In this document: positions 27,220 through 37,700 of the stretch, piece after piece | Layout of the letters: each line of letters opens with the position of its first letter | Position numbering within the stretch: position 1 is the stretch's first letter | Notes under the pieces: model-generated | The model's input: the letters and a program-made list of their open reading frames with translations, nothing else | What the model was told of the DNA's origin: nothing | Databases searched by the model: none | Translations under genes and position numbers: made by a program | From: Flavobacteriaceae bacterium UBA1682 | GTDB lineage: Bacteria > Bacteroidota > Bacteroidia > Flavobacteriales > Flavobacteriaceae | NCBI GenBank assembly: GCA_002320285.1 | Contig: DCKE01000024.1 | Location: forward strand, 85,642 to 146,206 | Direction: 5' to 3' | DNA: 60,565 nt

Positions 27220-28797
27220 ATGAAAAAAACAGTATGGATTATCGTGGGATTGTTTTCCATGAGTTTAAGTTTTGCTCAAACCAAGGTTAAGGGGTATGTA
27301 TATGAAGACAGTAATAAAAATGGTAAAAGAGATTCTAAGGAAAAAGGCTTAGTTGGTGTTGCGGTTTCAAACGGACAGGAAGTGGTGTTGACCAACGATA
27401 TCGGCTTGTATGAACTTCCGATAGGAGATGACAATCAAATTTTTGTGATCAAACCCAGTCAGTATGCTTTTTTGCTTGATGAATTCAACTTGCCTAAGTT
27501 TTATTATACCTACAAGCCGAAAGGATCACCGACAGACTTTAAATATGCGGGAGTAGCACCTACAGGAAAACTTCCTAAGGAAGTAAATTTTGGCTTGGTG
27601 CCTCAAAAAGAAGACAGTTCTTTTAAAGCTTTTTTGTTTGGAGATCCACAACCGTATAGTATGGAGGAACTCGATTATTTCAAAAAATCCATCATCGATG
27701 AAGCCAAAGAGAAAACAGCAGGTATATCATTCGGAATTAGCCTTGGTGACTTGGTGGGAGATGATTTGAGTTTACACCTGCCGTATAAGCAGTACATGAA
27801 AGAAATGAATTTACCGTGGTACAATGTAATGGGCAATCACGATATGAACTACGACGCGACAACGGATATTTTATCCGATGAGACCTATGAGAAAAACTTT
27901 GGTCCGACCAATTTTGCTTTTAATTATAGCGGTGCACATTTTTTGATTTTAGATGATATATTGTATCCAAATCCAAGGGGAACCGGAGGTTATTTGGGAG
28001 GATTTCGAAACGACCAGCTGCTTTTTATTGAAAATGATTTACGCCATGTAGATAAGGATAAACTGATCGTCGTGTCTTTCCACATTCCGTTATTTGTCGC
28101 TGATGAAAAACATTTTGAGGAGCAGGCTCGCCAGCAGTTATTCGATTTACTGAGCAGCTTTGATCATGTTTTGTTGGTTTCGGCACATATGCACACGCAA
28201 ACACATCAATTTTATAGTAAAGATAAAGGATGGAAAGGTTCAAAGCCGTTACATGAATACAATGCCGGTACGACCTCTGGAGATTGGTATTCGGGAGAAC
28301 TGGATGAATTTGGTATTCCGGTAGGAACCATGAGAGACGGCACTCCAAGGGGCTATGCTGTTTTATCGGTCAATGCCAACCAATACCAATTGGATTATAA
28401 GGTTATCGGCAAACCGGAAAACTATAAAATGGAAATTTTTATGCCTCAGGTTATTGGTGATAAAAGAAGTGGTAATTCACAAGTATATGCCAATATATTC
28501 ATGGGGACAGAATTGGATATAGTCGAATATAGAGTTGATCAAGACGAATGGTCTAAGATGAATAAGGAAGAAACTTTTGATCCGAGTTTTTATGCACAAG
28601 TACAACGTTGGGACTTATCAGATACCCTTTTAGAAGGTAGAAGACCTTCTAATGCTATCAATAGCGCGCATTTGTGGAAAGGAAAACTACCGTTTAATAT
28701 CGGACTGGGCACGCATACCGTGGAAATCAGAGTAAAAGATATGTTTGGCAGGGTGTATACTGATCAAAAGAATTACCGCATAGAAAAGAAAAAATAG
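27220..28797 (+). CDS. Exported calcineurin-like metallophosphoesterase
   Basis: 525 residues with signal MKKTVWIIVGLFSMSLSFA. Residues about 23-115 look like a SdrD-B/prealbumin-like fold (VKGYVYEDSNKNGKRDSKEKGLVGVAV). Residues about 135-370 are the metallophosphoesterase domain with FGDPQPY, SLGDLVGDD, VMGNHDMNYD, VSFHIPLFV and SAHMHTQTH, covering the metal-binding set of Asp, Asn and His. A C-terminal beta-rich domain follows (about 390-525). Such three-part enzymes are common in Bacteroidota. It follows the EEP enzyme by 59 bases, and together they suggest stepwise phosphate removal from the SusC/SusD substrate. Periplasmic or surface. Confidence 0.92.
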   Translation: MKKTVWIIVGLFSMSLSFAQTKVKGYVYEDSNKNGKRDSKEKGLVGVAVSNGQEVVLTNDIGLYELPIGDDNQIFVIKPSQYAFLLDEFNLPKFYYTYKPKGSPTDFKYAGVAPTGKLPKEVNFGLVPQKEDSSFKAFLFGDPQPYSMEELDYFKKSIIDEAKEKTAGISFGISLGDLVGDDLSLHLPYKQYMKEMNLPWYNVMGNHDMNYDATTDILSDETYEKNFGPTNFAFNYSGAHFLILDDILYPNPRGTGGYLGGFRNDQLLFIENDLRHVDKDKLIVVSFHIPLFVADEKHFEEQARQQLFDLLSSFDHVLLVSAHMHTQTHQFYSKDKGWKGSKPLHEYNAGTTSGDWYSGELDEFGIPVGTMRDGTPRGYAVLSVNANQYQLDYKVIGKPENYKMEIFMPQVIGDKRSGNSQVYANIFMGTELDIVEYRVDQDEWSKMNKEETFDPSFYAQVQRWDLSDTLLEGRRPSNAINSAHLWKGKLPFNIGLGTHTVEIRVKDMFGRVYTDQKNYRIEKKK

Positions 28798-28826
28798 GTT
28801 TTTTTAGTATTGATTGTTGTTAGTAG

Positions 28827-28862
28827 AAGGGGGCGTTTAAGCAATTAAATAGCCCCTTTTTT
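28827..28862 (+). terminator. Possible terminator of the SusCD operon
   Basis: AAGGGGGC (28827-28834) and GCCCCTTTT (28852-28860) with a 17-base loop and following Ts. The loop is long, so moderate strength. Confidence 0.55.
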
Positions 28863-29028
28863 AATCCTTATTTTTTTAATTACGCTGTTTTTAAAAAGGA
28901 GCGAATAAGTACGATTTAATTTCGAATTGATTCGTATTATTGTTGTTGAAATAAATCAAACACCAAGCGATAACTGTTCGTGATTTCGAAAGTTACTGAT
29001 ACCATTGACCATAAACGCTATTTAAACC

Positions 29029-29667
29029 ATGAAGCGATATCTTATACTTTTAGCAATATTTTTTTTACAACTGTCTGTTTGGGCTCAATCACATCGACTG
29101 GAATTTAAAACTCCTCAGGGGAATTTTAAGGTGATGCTTTACGATTTTACGCCTCAACATCGGGATTTAATAGTAGAGGCTGTTAAAAATGGGACGTATC
29201 ACGAGGCTTTGTTTAATAGAGTGATACAGAATTTTGTAGTTCAAGGCGGAGAACACGATGATGCTATAGCCCTACGTGAAACGGGGATTCCTGAAGATCA
29301 GCACCAGCGTTTGTCTGCTGAATTTGATTCGCGTGCTTACCATAAAATGGGAGCATTGGGTGCAGGAAGGGATGACAACAAACAAAAAGCTTCTTTTTTA
29401 AATCAGCTATATTTTGTCGTAGGAAAACCGGTGTTACCGCATGAATTAACGGAATTAGAGCAGAAAAAAGGAGTGGACTTTACCGAACAACAGCGCCAAA
29501 ATTACTTGTCCGAAGGAGGTTTACCGCGTTTAGATGGCGATTATACCGTGTTTGGTGAAGTCTATGAGGGATTGGAAGTGTTACTTGAAATCAGTAAGCT
29601 AAAAACAAACTCAAAAGATGCTCCACTACAAAACATACCCTTTGAAATCATAGAAATTCAGGATTGA
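29029..29667 (+). CDS. Exported cyclophilin-type peptidyl-prolyl isomerase
   Basis: 212 residues with signal MKRYLILLAIFFLQLSVWA. The cyclophilin fold is seen in FKTPQGNFKVMLYDFTPQH, FNRVIQNFVVQGGEHDD (about 63-79; the catalytic Arg in FNRV and the Q..GG signature), GALGAGRDDNKQKASFLNQLYFVVG, and DGDYTVFGEVYEGLEVLLEISKL. It speeds prolyl bond rotation during folding of exported proteins. It lies between the phosphoester locus and the adhesin unit; a folding role for the latter is tempting but only inference. Single gene with a 255-base gap on its right in which I see no site. Confidence 0.9.
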   Translation: MKRYLILLAIFFLQLSVWAQSHRLEFKTPQGNFKVMLYDFTPQHRDLIVEAVKNGTYHEALFNRVIQNFVVQGGEHDDAIALRETGIPEDQHQRLSAEFDSRAYHKMGALGAGRDDNKQKASFLNQLYFVVGKPVLPHELTELEQKKGVDFTEQQRQNYLSEGGLPRLDGDYTVFGEVYEGLEVLLEISKLKTNSKDAPLQNIPFEIIEIQD

Positions 29668-29922
29668 GATTTTAGTATCAGCTCTACCGGCTAAGACCGT
29701 TAATCGCCTATAAATCATCTGATGCAGTTTAATATTCAATTATTCGTAAAAAATCGGGTCTTTGCAGATGAATTCTGAAATAATTATGAAGTATATTTTA
29801 GTATATTTACTTTTTATGTGCTGAATTGTTTAAAATATTGATTAATAGTACTTTGATGGCTATTTTTTCGATCATTTTATAAAACAAGCGGTACTATTTA
29901 GAATTAATAATATTATACTTTA

Positions 29923-31575
29923 ATGAACCATAGATTTCTTCAATTTACTATCTGCATTTGGTTATTCGGTTATTTGGGTTTACAAAGTGTTGTGGCTCAA
30001 AGCAGGCAACAGTGCGACTCGCTTATCGCAGATGCAGTCAGATTATTGGAAAAAGATGAAAACTTAAAATCGATAACCCAACTATCCAAAGTTAAGACCG
30101 TTGCACATCAGAACAATTGGTATTTGCAGGAGTTTAATGCTATCAATAATATTGGAAATAATTATTATTCGATCGCTGAATATGCTGAATCTTTAAATTT
30201 CTATACTCAAGCTTACGCCATTGCAATTAAACACTTGAAGTCGGATTCCGAAATGATTGTATTGAATAATATTGCAATATTGTATTCGGGTGAGAAAAAA
30301 TTCGATCAAGCCAAAGAGTACTTTAATAGAGCTTTGGAATTGGCTGAGCGCAACAACAATTACGAAAAGATGAGTTTGTATTTACTCAATTTAGGAAATT
30401 TGTACGAAGAAACCAAGCAATATAAACTAGCAAAAACATACTACGAACGCGCCTTGGCAAAATCTGCTAAAGAGTCCCGCTATAAGTTTTATGCCCAGCT
30501 TGGTTTAATTAAAAAAGATCTATACGACGGTAATAACCAAAAAGCTATTGATGACAGTGAAAAATTAGTCGTTCAAGGCAATGAGTCTAAAATTAAACAA
30601 CTGTCCAGGTTTGGAATTTTAGCAAAAGCCCACCTCAATTTGAATAAATTGGACATTGCCGAGCTGTATGCTACGCGATTTTTTGACTTCAAACTCAATT
30701 ATCAAGAGAAGATAGCGGCCTTTGAACTGCTATCTGAAATCGCGCAAAAGAAAAAAGCCTACGAAAAAGCTTTGATGTTTAAAGATTCGATTATCGCCAA
30801 TCACATCAAGGACTACGAGCTTAAGAATGAGAAGACCTATTTAAACAATAAATCCAGATTCGAAATTCTCAAATACAAAAATCAGATTCAAGAAAACAGA
30901 ATAGCATCAGAAAAAGACAAAATGCTGTTATACGTTTCTCTAATAATCATCGTGGCTTTATTTGTGATCATTTGGTTGTCGTATCGCAATTATAAAACAC
31001 GTGCTGCAATGGACAGTAAAAACTTTGCGAAAAAGGAGGAAAATTTGATCCAATTGATTGAAAAGGAAAAAAAGGAGATTTATAAAATTGAAAACGAGAA
31101 TTTAGAAGCAGTAGAACTTTTAAATTATGAAAAGCAGGAACTCAGTAAAGAAATCGAATTTAAAAATAGAAAAAATACGGCAAAAGCACTCCATCTGGCA
31201 GAACGAAATTTAATATTGGAAACGATTATAGCTGAATTGTCCGAAGTAAAAAATGTCAAAGAAAATACGACGCTAACAAGAAGTTTAAAAAAATTGAAGC
31301 AACATCTTGCGTCGAGTGATGAACTGAGCAATTTTATGGTTCATTTTGAAGAGATCAATCAGTTATTTCTTAACAACCTAAAACAGCGACATCCTAATTT
31401 AAACGGTAATGATATCCGTTTTTTGAGTTATGTGTATGTTAATTTGAATACTAAAGAAATTTCGAACCTGTTAAACATCACTTTAGACGCCTGCAGAAAA
31501 CGCAAGGAGCGTATCATCAAAAAAATTAATCTCGATAGCGATACCGATTTGTATATTTACCTCAACTCTTTGTAG
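29923..31575 (+). CDS. TPR/transmembrane/helix-turn-helix regulator
   Basis: 550 residues: signal-like N-terminus (MNHRFLQFTICIWLFGYLGLQSVVA), five to six TPR-like repeats (about 45-285, for example AESLNFYTQAYAIA, AKEYFNRALELAERNN, AKTYYERALAKS), one membrane helix (LYVSLIIIVALFVIIWLSY, about 330-348), a long coiled coil (about 365-460) and a C-terminal LuxR-like helix-turn-helix (NDIRFLSYVYVNLNTKEISNLLNI, then DACRKRKERI). This is a known Bacteroidota design: periplasmic TPR sensing, cytosolic DNA binding. It lies 157 bases upstream of a 2188-residue adhesin, so control of that gene is likely. Confidence 0.87.
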   Translation: MNHRFLQFTICIWLFGYLGLQSVVAQSRQQCDSLIADAVRLLEKDENLKSITQLSKVKTVAHQNNWYLQEFNAINNIGNNYYSIAEYAESLNFYTQAYAIAIKHLKSDSEMIVLNNIAILYSGEKKFDQAKEYFNRALELAERNNNYEKMSLYLLNLGNLYEETKQYKLAKTYYERALAKSAKESRYKFYAQLGLIKKDLYDGNNQKAIDDSEKLVVQGNESKIKQLSRFGILAKAHLNLNKLDIAELYATRFFDFKLNYQEKIAAFELLSEIAQKKKAYEKALMFKDSIIANHIKDYELKNEKTYLNNKSRFEILKYKNQIQENRIASEKDKMLLYVSLIIIVALFVIIWLSYRNYKTRAAMDSKNFAKKEENLIQLIEKEKKEIYKIENENLEAVELLNYEKQELSKEIEFKNRKNTAKALHLAERNLILETIIAELSEVKNVKENTTLTRSLKKLKQHLASSDELSNFMVHFEEINQLFLNNLKQRHPNLNGNDIRFLSYVYVNLNTKEISNLLNITLDACRKRKERIIKKINLDSDTDLYIYLNSL

Positions 31576-31732
31576 AAAGTGCTTAATGTGTTGTTTTTTA
31601 AGTTTTTAAATGGCTAATTGAGTGGTTTAACTCACGTTTTTTCTACAATATGTCACAATTTGTCCATGATAACTTGATTTAAAAAACGATTTTTTATCAA
31701 TATTTACAGCAATATAAAAGAACCATAATCTT

Positions 31733-34700
31733 ATGAGAAGAATTATTTTCGCATTATTGTTCCTTACTGTATTGCTGAGTGTTTTGACCAACCCGATTTA
31801 CGCAAATGAAAACAGTAGGAGTGTTGTAGAAAACCGTGCAGATTGGAAGGTCAAATCGTATGCACCAGATTTAGATCTGTTGCCTTATTTTGAATTTAGT
31901 CAGCAAAATACCGCTGCATGTGGCCTTGCTGTTTTACCTTTCTGGGAGGGATTTAATACCGATTCCAATACCTTAGCCTGTTGGACGGTTATAGATGCCA
32001 ATAAAGACTCGAGCAATCCGAGTGGTAATAATATTTGGCATGTTTATGATGATGGTCAATTTGAAGGGGATCAAAGCATGTATTTTTTAGCCTATTCAAA
32101 GAGTAACGATTGGCTGATATCTCCAACTTTTAAACTGGATGCTTCGAAAACCTATAAGTTAAGGTACAACTATAAAACGACGAGCTCAAAAAACGAATTT
32201 GCCGTTTTAGGCTCGACTAAAGGTGTAGCTATCGCTGATTTTACAACAACTATAATTGCCAAAAAAACCTATAATAACGATGTTTGGTTGGAAGCCCAAG
32301 CGTTTATTACAAATATCAGCGGTGATTTTAATATAGCTTGGCAGGTAACTTCGACTTCCTATACCAATATTTTCATTGATAATATTTCTTTTGAAGAGGT
32401 AGCCTGTGTAGAGCCTGAGCATTTAAGTGTTAAAGGATTAAAAGCCTCGCAAGCCACTATTTATTGGCAAAACTCCGTAAATACTGCTTGGGAGTATTTT
32501 GTTGAGGAAGAAAGTGGACTAGGTCCTAAAAGTGTTGGTATCACAACAACCAATACAGAGGTGGTAATTACTCAGGATCACCTTAATAATACGCTGCTTG
32601 CCAATACAGCATATAACTATTATATAAGAGCTAAATGCGCTAGTGGTGCCTTCGGAGAATGGGTAGGGCCTTTTGTATTCAAAACTTTATGTAGTGTTGG
32701 TAATCTACCTCTTATAGAGGGTTTTAATACGAGCTCTACGACTTTTGATTGCTGGCGAATCCGCGATAATAATAAGGATGCATTGGATCTGGCTGGTGAT
32801 AATATCTGGAAACAAAGTACGAATGCGGTTTATGAAGGTGATCAGGGAATGTACTTTTATGGAGATGCAGCAGTTAATGATGATTGGTTGATTTCACCTA
32901 CATTTAAAATGAATGGTGGAATTTATGCGATAACGTATTATTATAAAACCACTACAGCTTATAGTAATGACTTTGAGGTACTGCTCTCGAAAGAGGGCAT
33001 TGATCCGGTTGATTTTAAGCTGGTTATAGAGCCAAGTAAAAAACGTAATGTTCCCGATTTTGTAAAAAAAGTTTTGTATGTCCAAGGTGAAACCGGTGAT
33101 GTCAATATAGCTTGGCACGTTAAGGCTAAAGGAACGACACAAGTTTATATTGATCTCGTTACTATAGAAGAAGTCTCTTGTATCGGCCCAGATGAAACGG
33201 TGTTGATCAGCAATTTACAAAAAGACAAGGCTACCTTTACATGGACCGATAGTAATAATTCCAATTGGGAGTGTTTTACACAGCCGCTTGGCGCTTCTTT
33301 GACTCCGGTTGGAAGTGGTTCGTTGGCGACGGGAAATTCGTTCACCACACTGAGGACTAATGGTCCTGCCGCGGCCAATTTGGTTCCAAACACTTGGTAT
33401 GAGTTTTTTGTTCGATCCACTTGTGGCCCTGGTAAAAATAGCCTTTGGGTGGGACCTATAGCCTTTAGAACCCCCTGTGATATTTTGCCGACACCTTTTT
33501 GGGAAGGATTTAATACGGATTCGAAAAGTTTTGATTGTTGGTCATTTATAACCAACAATATCGATATCACTTCTCCGACAGATAATTCTTGGATACAGGT
33601 CAATATTGGGCAATATGAGGGTGATCAATCCCTGAGTTTTAGAGGGCGATCCTCAAATGTTAAATATAATGAATGGCTGATTACACCGCAATTTACACTT
33701 GATCCTACGAAGTTTTATCGACTGAAATATCAATATGCTACTAGTTTTAATAACAGCAGTGATTTTGAGGTGCTGTTGTCAAATAAAGGCAGTGCACCTG
33801 CCAATTTTACAACAAGCTTGATCACTAAAAAAGGACATAGTAATTCCGATTGGGCAGAGGAGAAAGCGTTTATCAATGGAATTGGCGGTACTGTAAATAT
33901 CGCTTGGCATTTGACTACGTCAAATAGTGAAACAGAGTTTAATATCGATCACGTTTTTTTGGAAGAGGTTGTGGGATGTCCTGAACCCATATTATTGGGG
34001 GTTAAAGATGAAAAGGAGACAAGTGCTACAATCAGGTGGGATGATGCTTATGGCAAAAATTGGGAATATGTCGTTCAGAAGTCAAGAGGTAAAATCCCTA
34101 CAACCAATGGTGTAGCAACCAATAAACAGGAGAATGTGATCACGAAGCTGCAATCGGGAGGTGCTTTGGAGCCAAACCTGGAATATGAATTCTATGTTCG
34201 CACGGTCTGTGGTAACGGCGAATTCAGCATTTGGGCAGGCCCTTTTAAATTTAAAACGGCTTGTGGCGTGAACAATGCACCATTCTGGGAAGGCTTTAAC
34301 AACGGCTCGAAAACCCTAAGATGTTGGACTATAATTGACGGTAACAATGATTCAGAAGCACCGGATAATAATATTTGGTCTGCGGTAGACTATGGGCAGT
34401 TTGAGGGTAGCCATGCGATGTACTACAGTATTTATGACAATGCCAAAAAAGTTGAAAGTGACGATTGGTTGATCTCTCCAAAGATCAAATTTGAGAAGAA
34501 CAAAACCTATAGATTAAAGTATCACTTTAGTACAAACAGTGCTGATGATGATAATGAATTTGAGGTTTTAGCATCTCGTACAGGACTTAAACCTGCGGAT
34601 TTCTCTACAGAGATAGTTAAGAGTCAATTATATAAACAGCACACAGTCTATCAGCAAAAAACGGTTTTTATTACCAATTTAGACGGGGAAATTCATTTGG

Positions 34701-37700
34701 CATGGCATGTAAAAGGGAAGGGAACTAAATCGCTTTATCTCGATAATGTATTTATTGAAGAAGTGATGGGGTGTCCAGAACCTTTAAACTTAGAGGTAAC
34801 GGATATCGAGAGCAAAAAAGCGACCATCAGCTGGACGGATGATTTTCAGGCTGCGAAGTGGGAATATTTTGTGCAGGAAATCGGTATGGGGCTCCCAACA
34901 AACGTGGGAACGCCAACGGTTAAAAAAGAAAACACCCTTACACAAGACCATTCAGGTAAAAACTTACTACCAAATACGGATTACGAGTATTATGTACGCA
35001 CGGTTTGTGCCGATGGAACCTTTAGTGTTTGGGCAGGTCCGATAAAATTCATGACCTTATGCGATATTTACGCATTGCCGTTTTGGGAGGGATTTAATAA
35101 AGATTCTAAAACCTTGAGATGCTGGACGACGGTAGATGCCAATAATGATGGATCGTGGGGAAATAACCTATGGGCGATTACTTCAAACCATTTTTATGAA
35201 GGCGATCGTGCTATGGGCATTACGGCTTATGATTGGGGGGGAGGTTTACAAAATGATGATTGGTTAATTTCGCCGAACATGGATATGGGTAGTGGAAATT
35301 ACGTGCTAAAGTATCATTATATGTCCTCAGATACCGATTTTGGTAAAGTTGAAGTACTACTATCTACAAACGGACTGGCGTTAGACAAATTCACCAATAA
35401 GATCCTCGATTCTAAAGCATATAGTAATTCGGGTTGGAAAGAAGAAGTGGTGTTTTTTAAAGGAATTCCCGGAACTATAAACTTAGCCTGGCATATGAAT
35501 GCCGCAGGTTCTTCCAAGCTGATCGTAGACAATATAGTTTTAAAAAAGGTAGAAAACTGTCCAGAACCTTATTATATAGAGACCTCTAATCACACTGCAA
35601 CGAGTATTGATGTAGCATGGCAACAAAATGGTGGTGTCAGTTCCTGGGAAGTCATCGTAGTGTATAAAGGACAAGATGAAACAGCAACACCGATACAAAA
35701 AATAGCGGTTAATAACACTCCTAAGACTACTATAAATGGTTTAACTGCGGGTAAAGCCTATACGATTTTTGTCAGAGCCCAATGTAGCGATGGAAATACG
35801 AGTAGTGATTGGTCTACTCCAGTGCATTCCGGAACAAAAGTCGGTGCCAATGACGATTGTGTAGGCGCTACCCATATTCCGGTAAGCAAAAATGGAGTAT
35901 GTGAGCAAAGTGTTATCGGAACTTTCCTAAATTCCAAAACATCTGTTGTACCGGAGCCTACTTGCGGTAGCACGGAGATTAAAAAAGATATTTGGTTTGA
36001 ATTTACAGCAACTCGTGATGAACACGTTATAACCTTATCCGATTACTTTAGCTTGTCTGACCAGGTGTTTCCCGAGTTTTCGTTTTCACTTTACAGTCAG
36101 GATTGTAATACTATCGGAAATACCGCTTTAGAGTGTTTTAGTATTTATAGTTTCGGAGATCAATACAGAACTTTAAAGAATTTGGTGGCAGGACGTAAGT
36201 ACTACATCCGAGTAGCTACTGCTGTTGAAGATCCGGATTTTTACTTTTCGTTATGTATAACGACGCCGCATTTTATCGAGGTAAGTCCGGCTGGAGATCG
36301 ATACAGTGTTGAACAACTGGTCAAAGAGGTTTTGGTAGTGGCAGAATGTGATTTGGTCTCCAATGTTACTTACCGTACGGGAACCAACTTTAGAGGGGAG
36401 CCCAATGGCATCGGATATTTTGAGCGAAACAATTCTACTTTCGGATTTGAAAATGGTATTGTTTTGGCAACCAATGGTGTAGAAACAGCAAAAGGACCGA
36501 GTGGCATCAATCAAAGTGATGGTACCAAATTATGGTTAGGTGATGAAGATTTGGAAACGATTTTATTGGAGAATGGTCAAACAGCCGGTAGTTATAATGC
36601 TTCGGTCATCGAATTTGATTTTATTCCGATCACAGACACGATTAAATTTGATTTTATATTTGCTGCCAATGAATATGGACCGGAATATCAATGTAAATTC
36701 TCGGATGTTTTCGCGTTTTTGTTAACGGATTTAGAAACGGAGGAGATGACCAACTTAGCGGTAGTACCGGGAACAAATGTACCGATTTCGGTTACGACTA
36801 TTCGCGATGCAAAATATCAAGGAAATAATAGTTGTGGCAGCACCAATGAAAAGTATTTTGATAAATATTATGGATACGAAGGTTTACCTGTTCGAGATAA
36901 TCCGATAAATTATTTTGGAATGACGGTACCGATGACGGCTATTTCTGCGGTAAAACCCGGTAAAAAATACCATATTAAATTGGCTATCGCCGACTATCGT
37001 GATGAACGATTTAATTCAGCGGTCTTTTTAAAAGGTGGTAGTTTTGACTTGGGAAAAATTGACTTGGGAATTGACTTGCTCGTAGAAACGGGTAATGCCC
37101 TTTGTAATGGAGAAACGAGAATTATCAAATCAGGCGTTACTGCTGAAAACGTCGCTATACAATGGTTAAAAGACGATGTAGTAATTAAGGGAGCCACTTC
37201 AGCAGATTTAGAAGTAACCGAGTCGGGGACCTATAAAATTATTGTGAAGTATTTAGAACTGAAATGCGAAATTGCGGGAACCGTAAAAATCGAGATTTAT
37301 CCGGCAATTTCTGCTGTAGTTGCTTCACCAGAAAGTTTAGCAATTTGCCGTAAATCGGTAAAACCCTTGATTTTAAACTTAACGGATATCGAGTCTCAAA
37401 TGTTGTCAAAAGCGGTTCCAGACAATTACACATTTACCTATTTTACGACTAAGGAGGAGGCAAAATTGGGAACAAATCCTATTGAAAATCCGGAGGATTA
37501 TAGTTTGGAAACCCCTGGAAAAAACGTCTTAATTTATATTAGGGTTGTCGATAAAAGGACGGGTTGTTCTGAAATTTTCGATTGGACTTTAAAGGCTACC
37601 GCAGGAGATATTCCAGAAAAGAGGGCAGATGTCGCGGTATGTGCGAGTTATACTTTTCCAGAATTGGAAGTAGGTCAGCATTATTATTCGGAATCGGCAT

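Noticed and set aside
33145..33603. 152-codon minus-strand frame in the large adhesin
   Set aside because: Antisense shadow of a repeat module; no start signal or domain.
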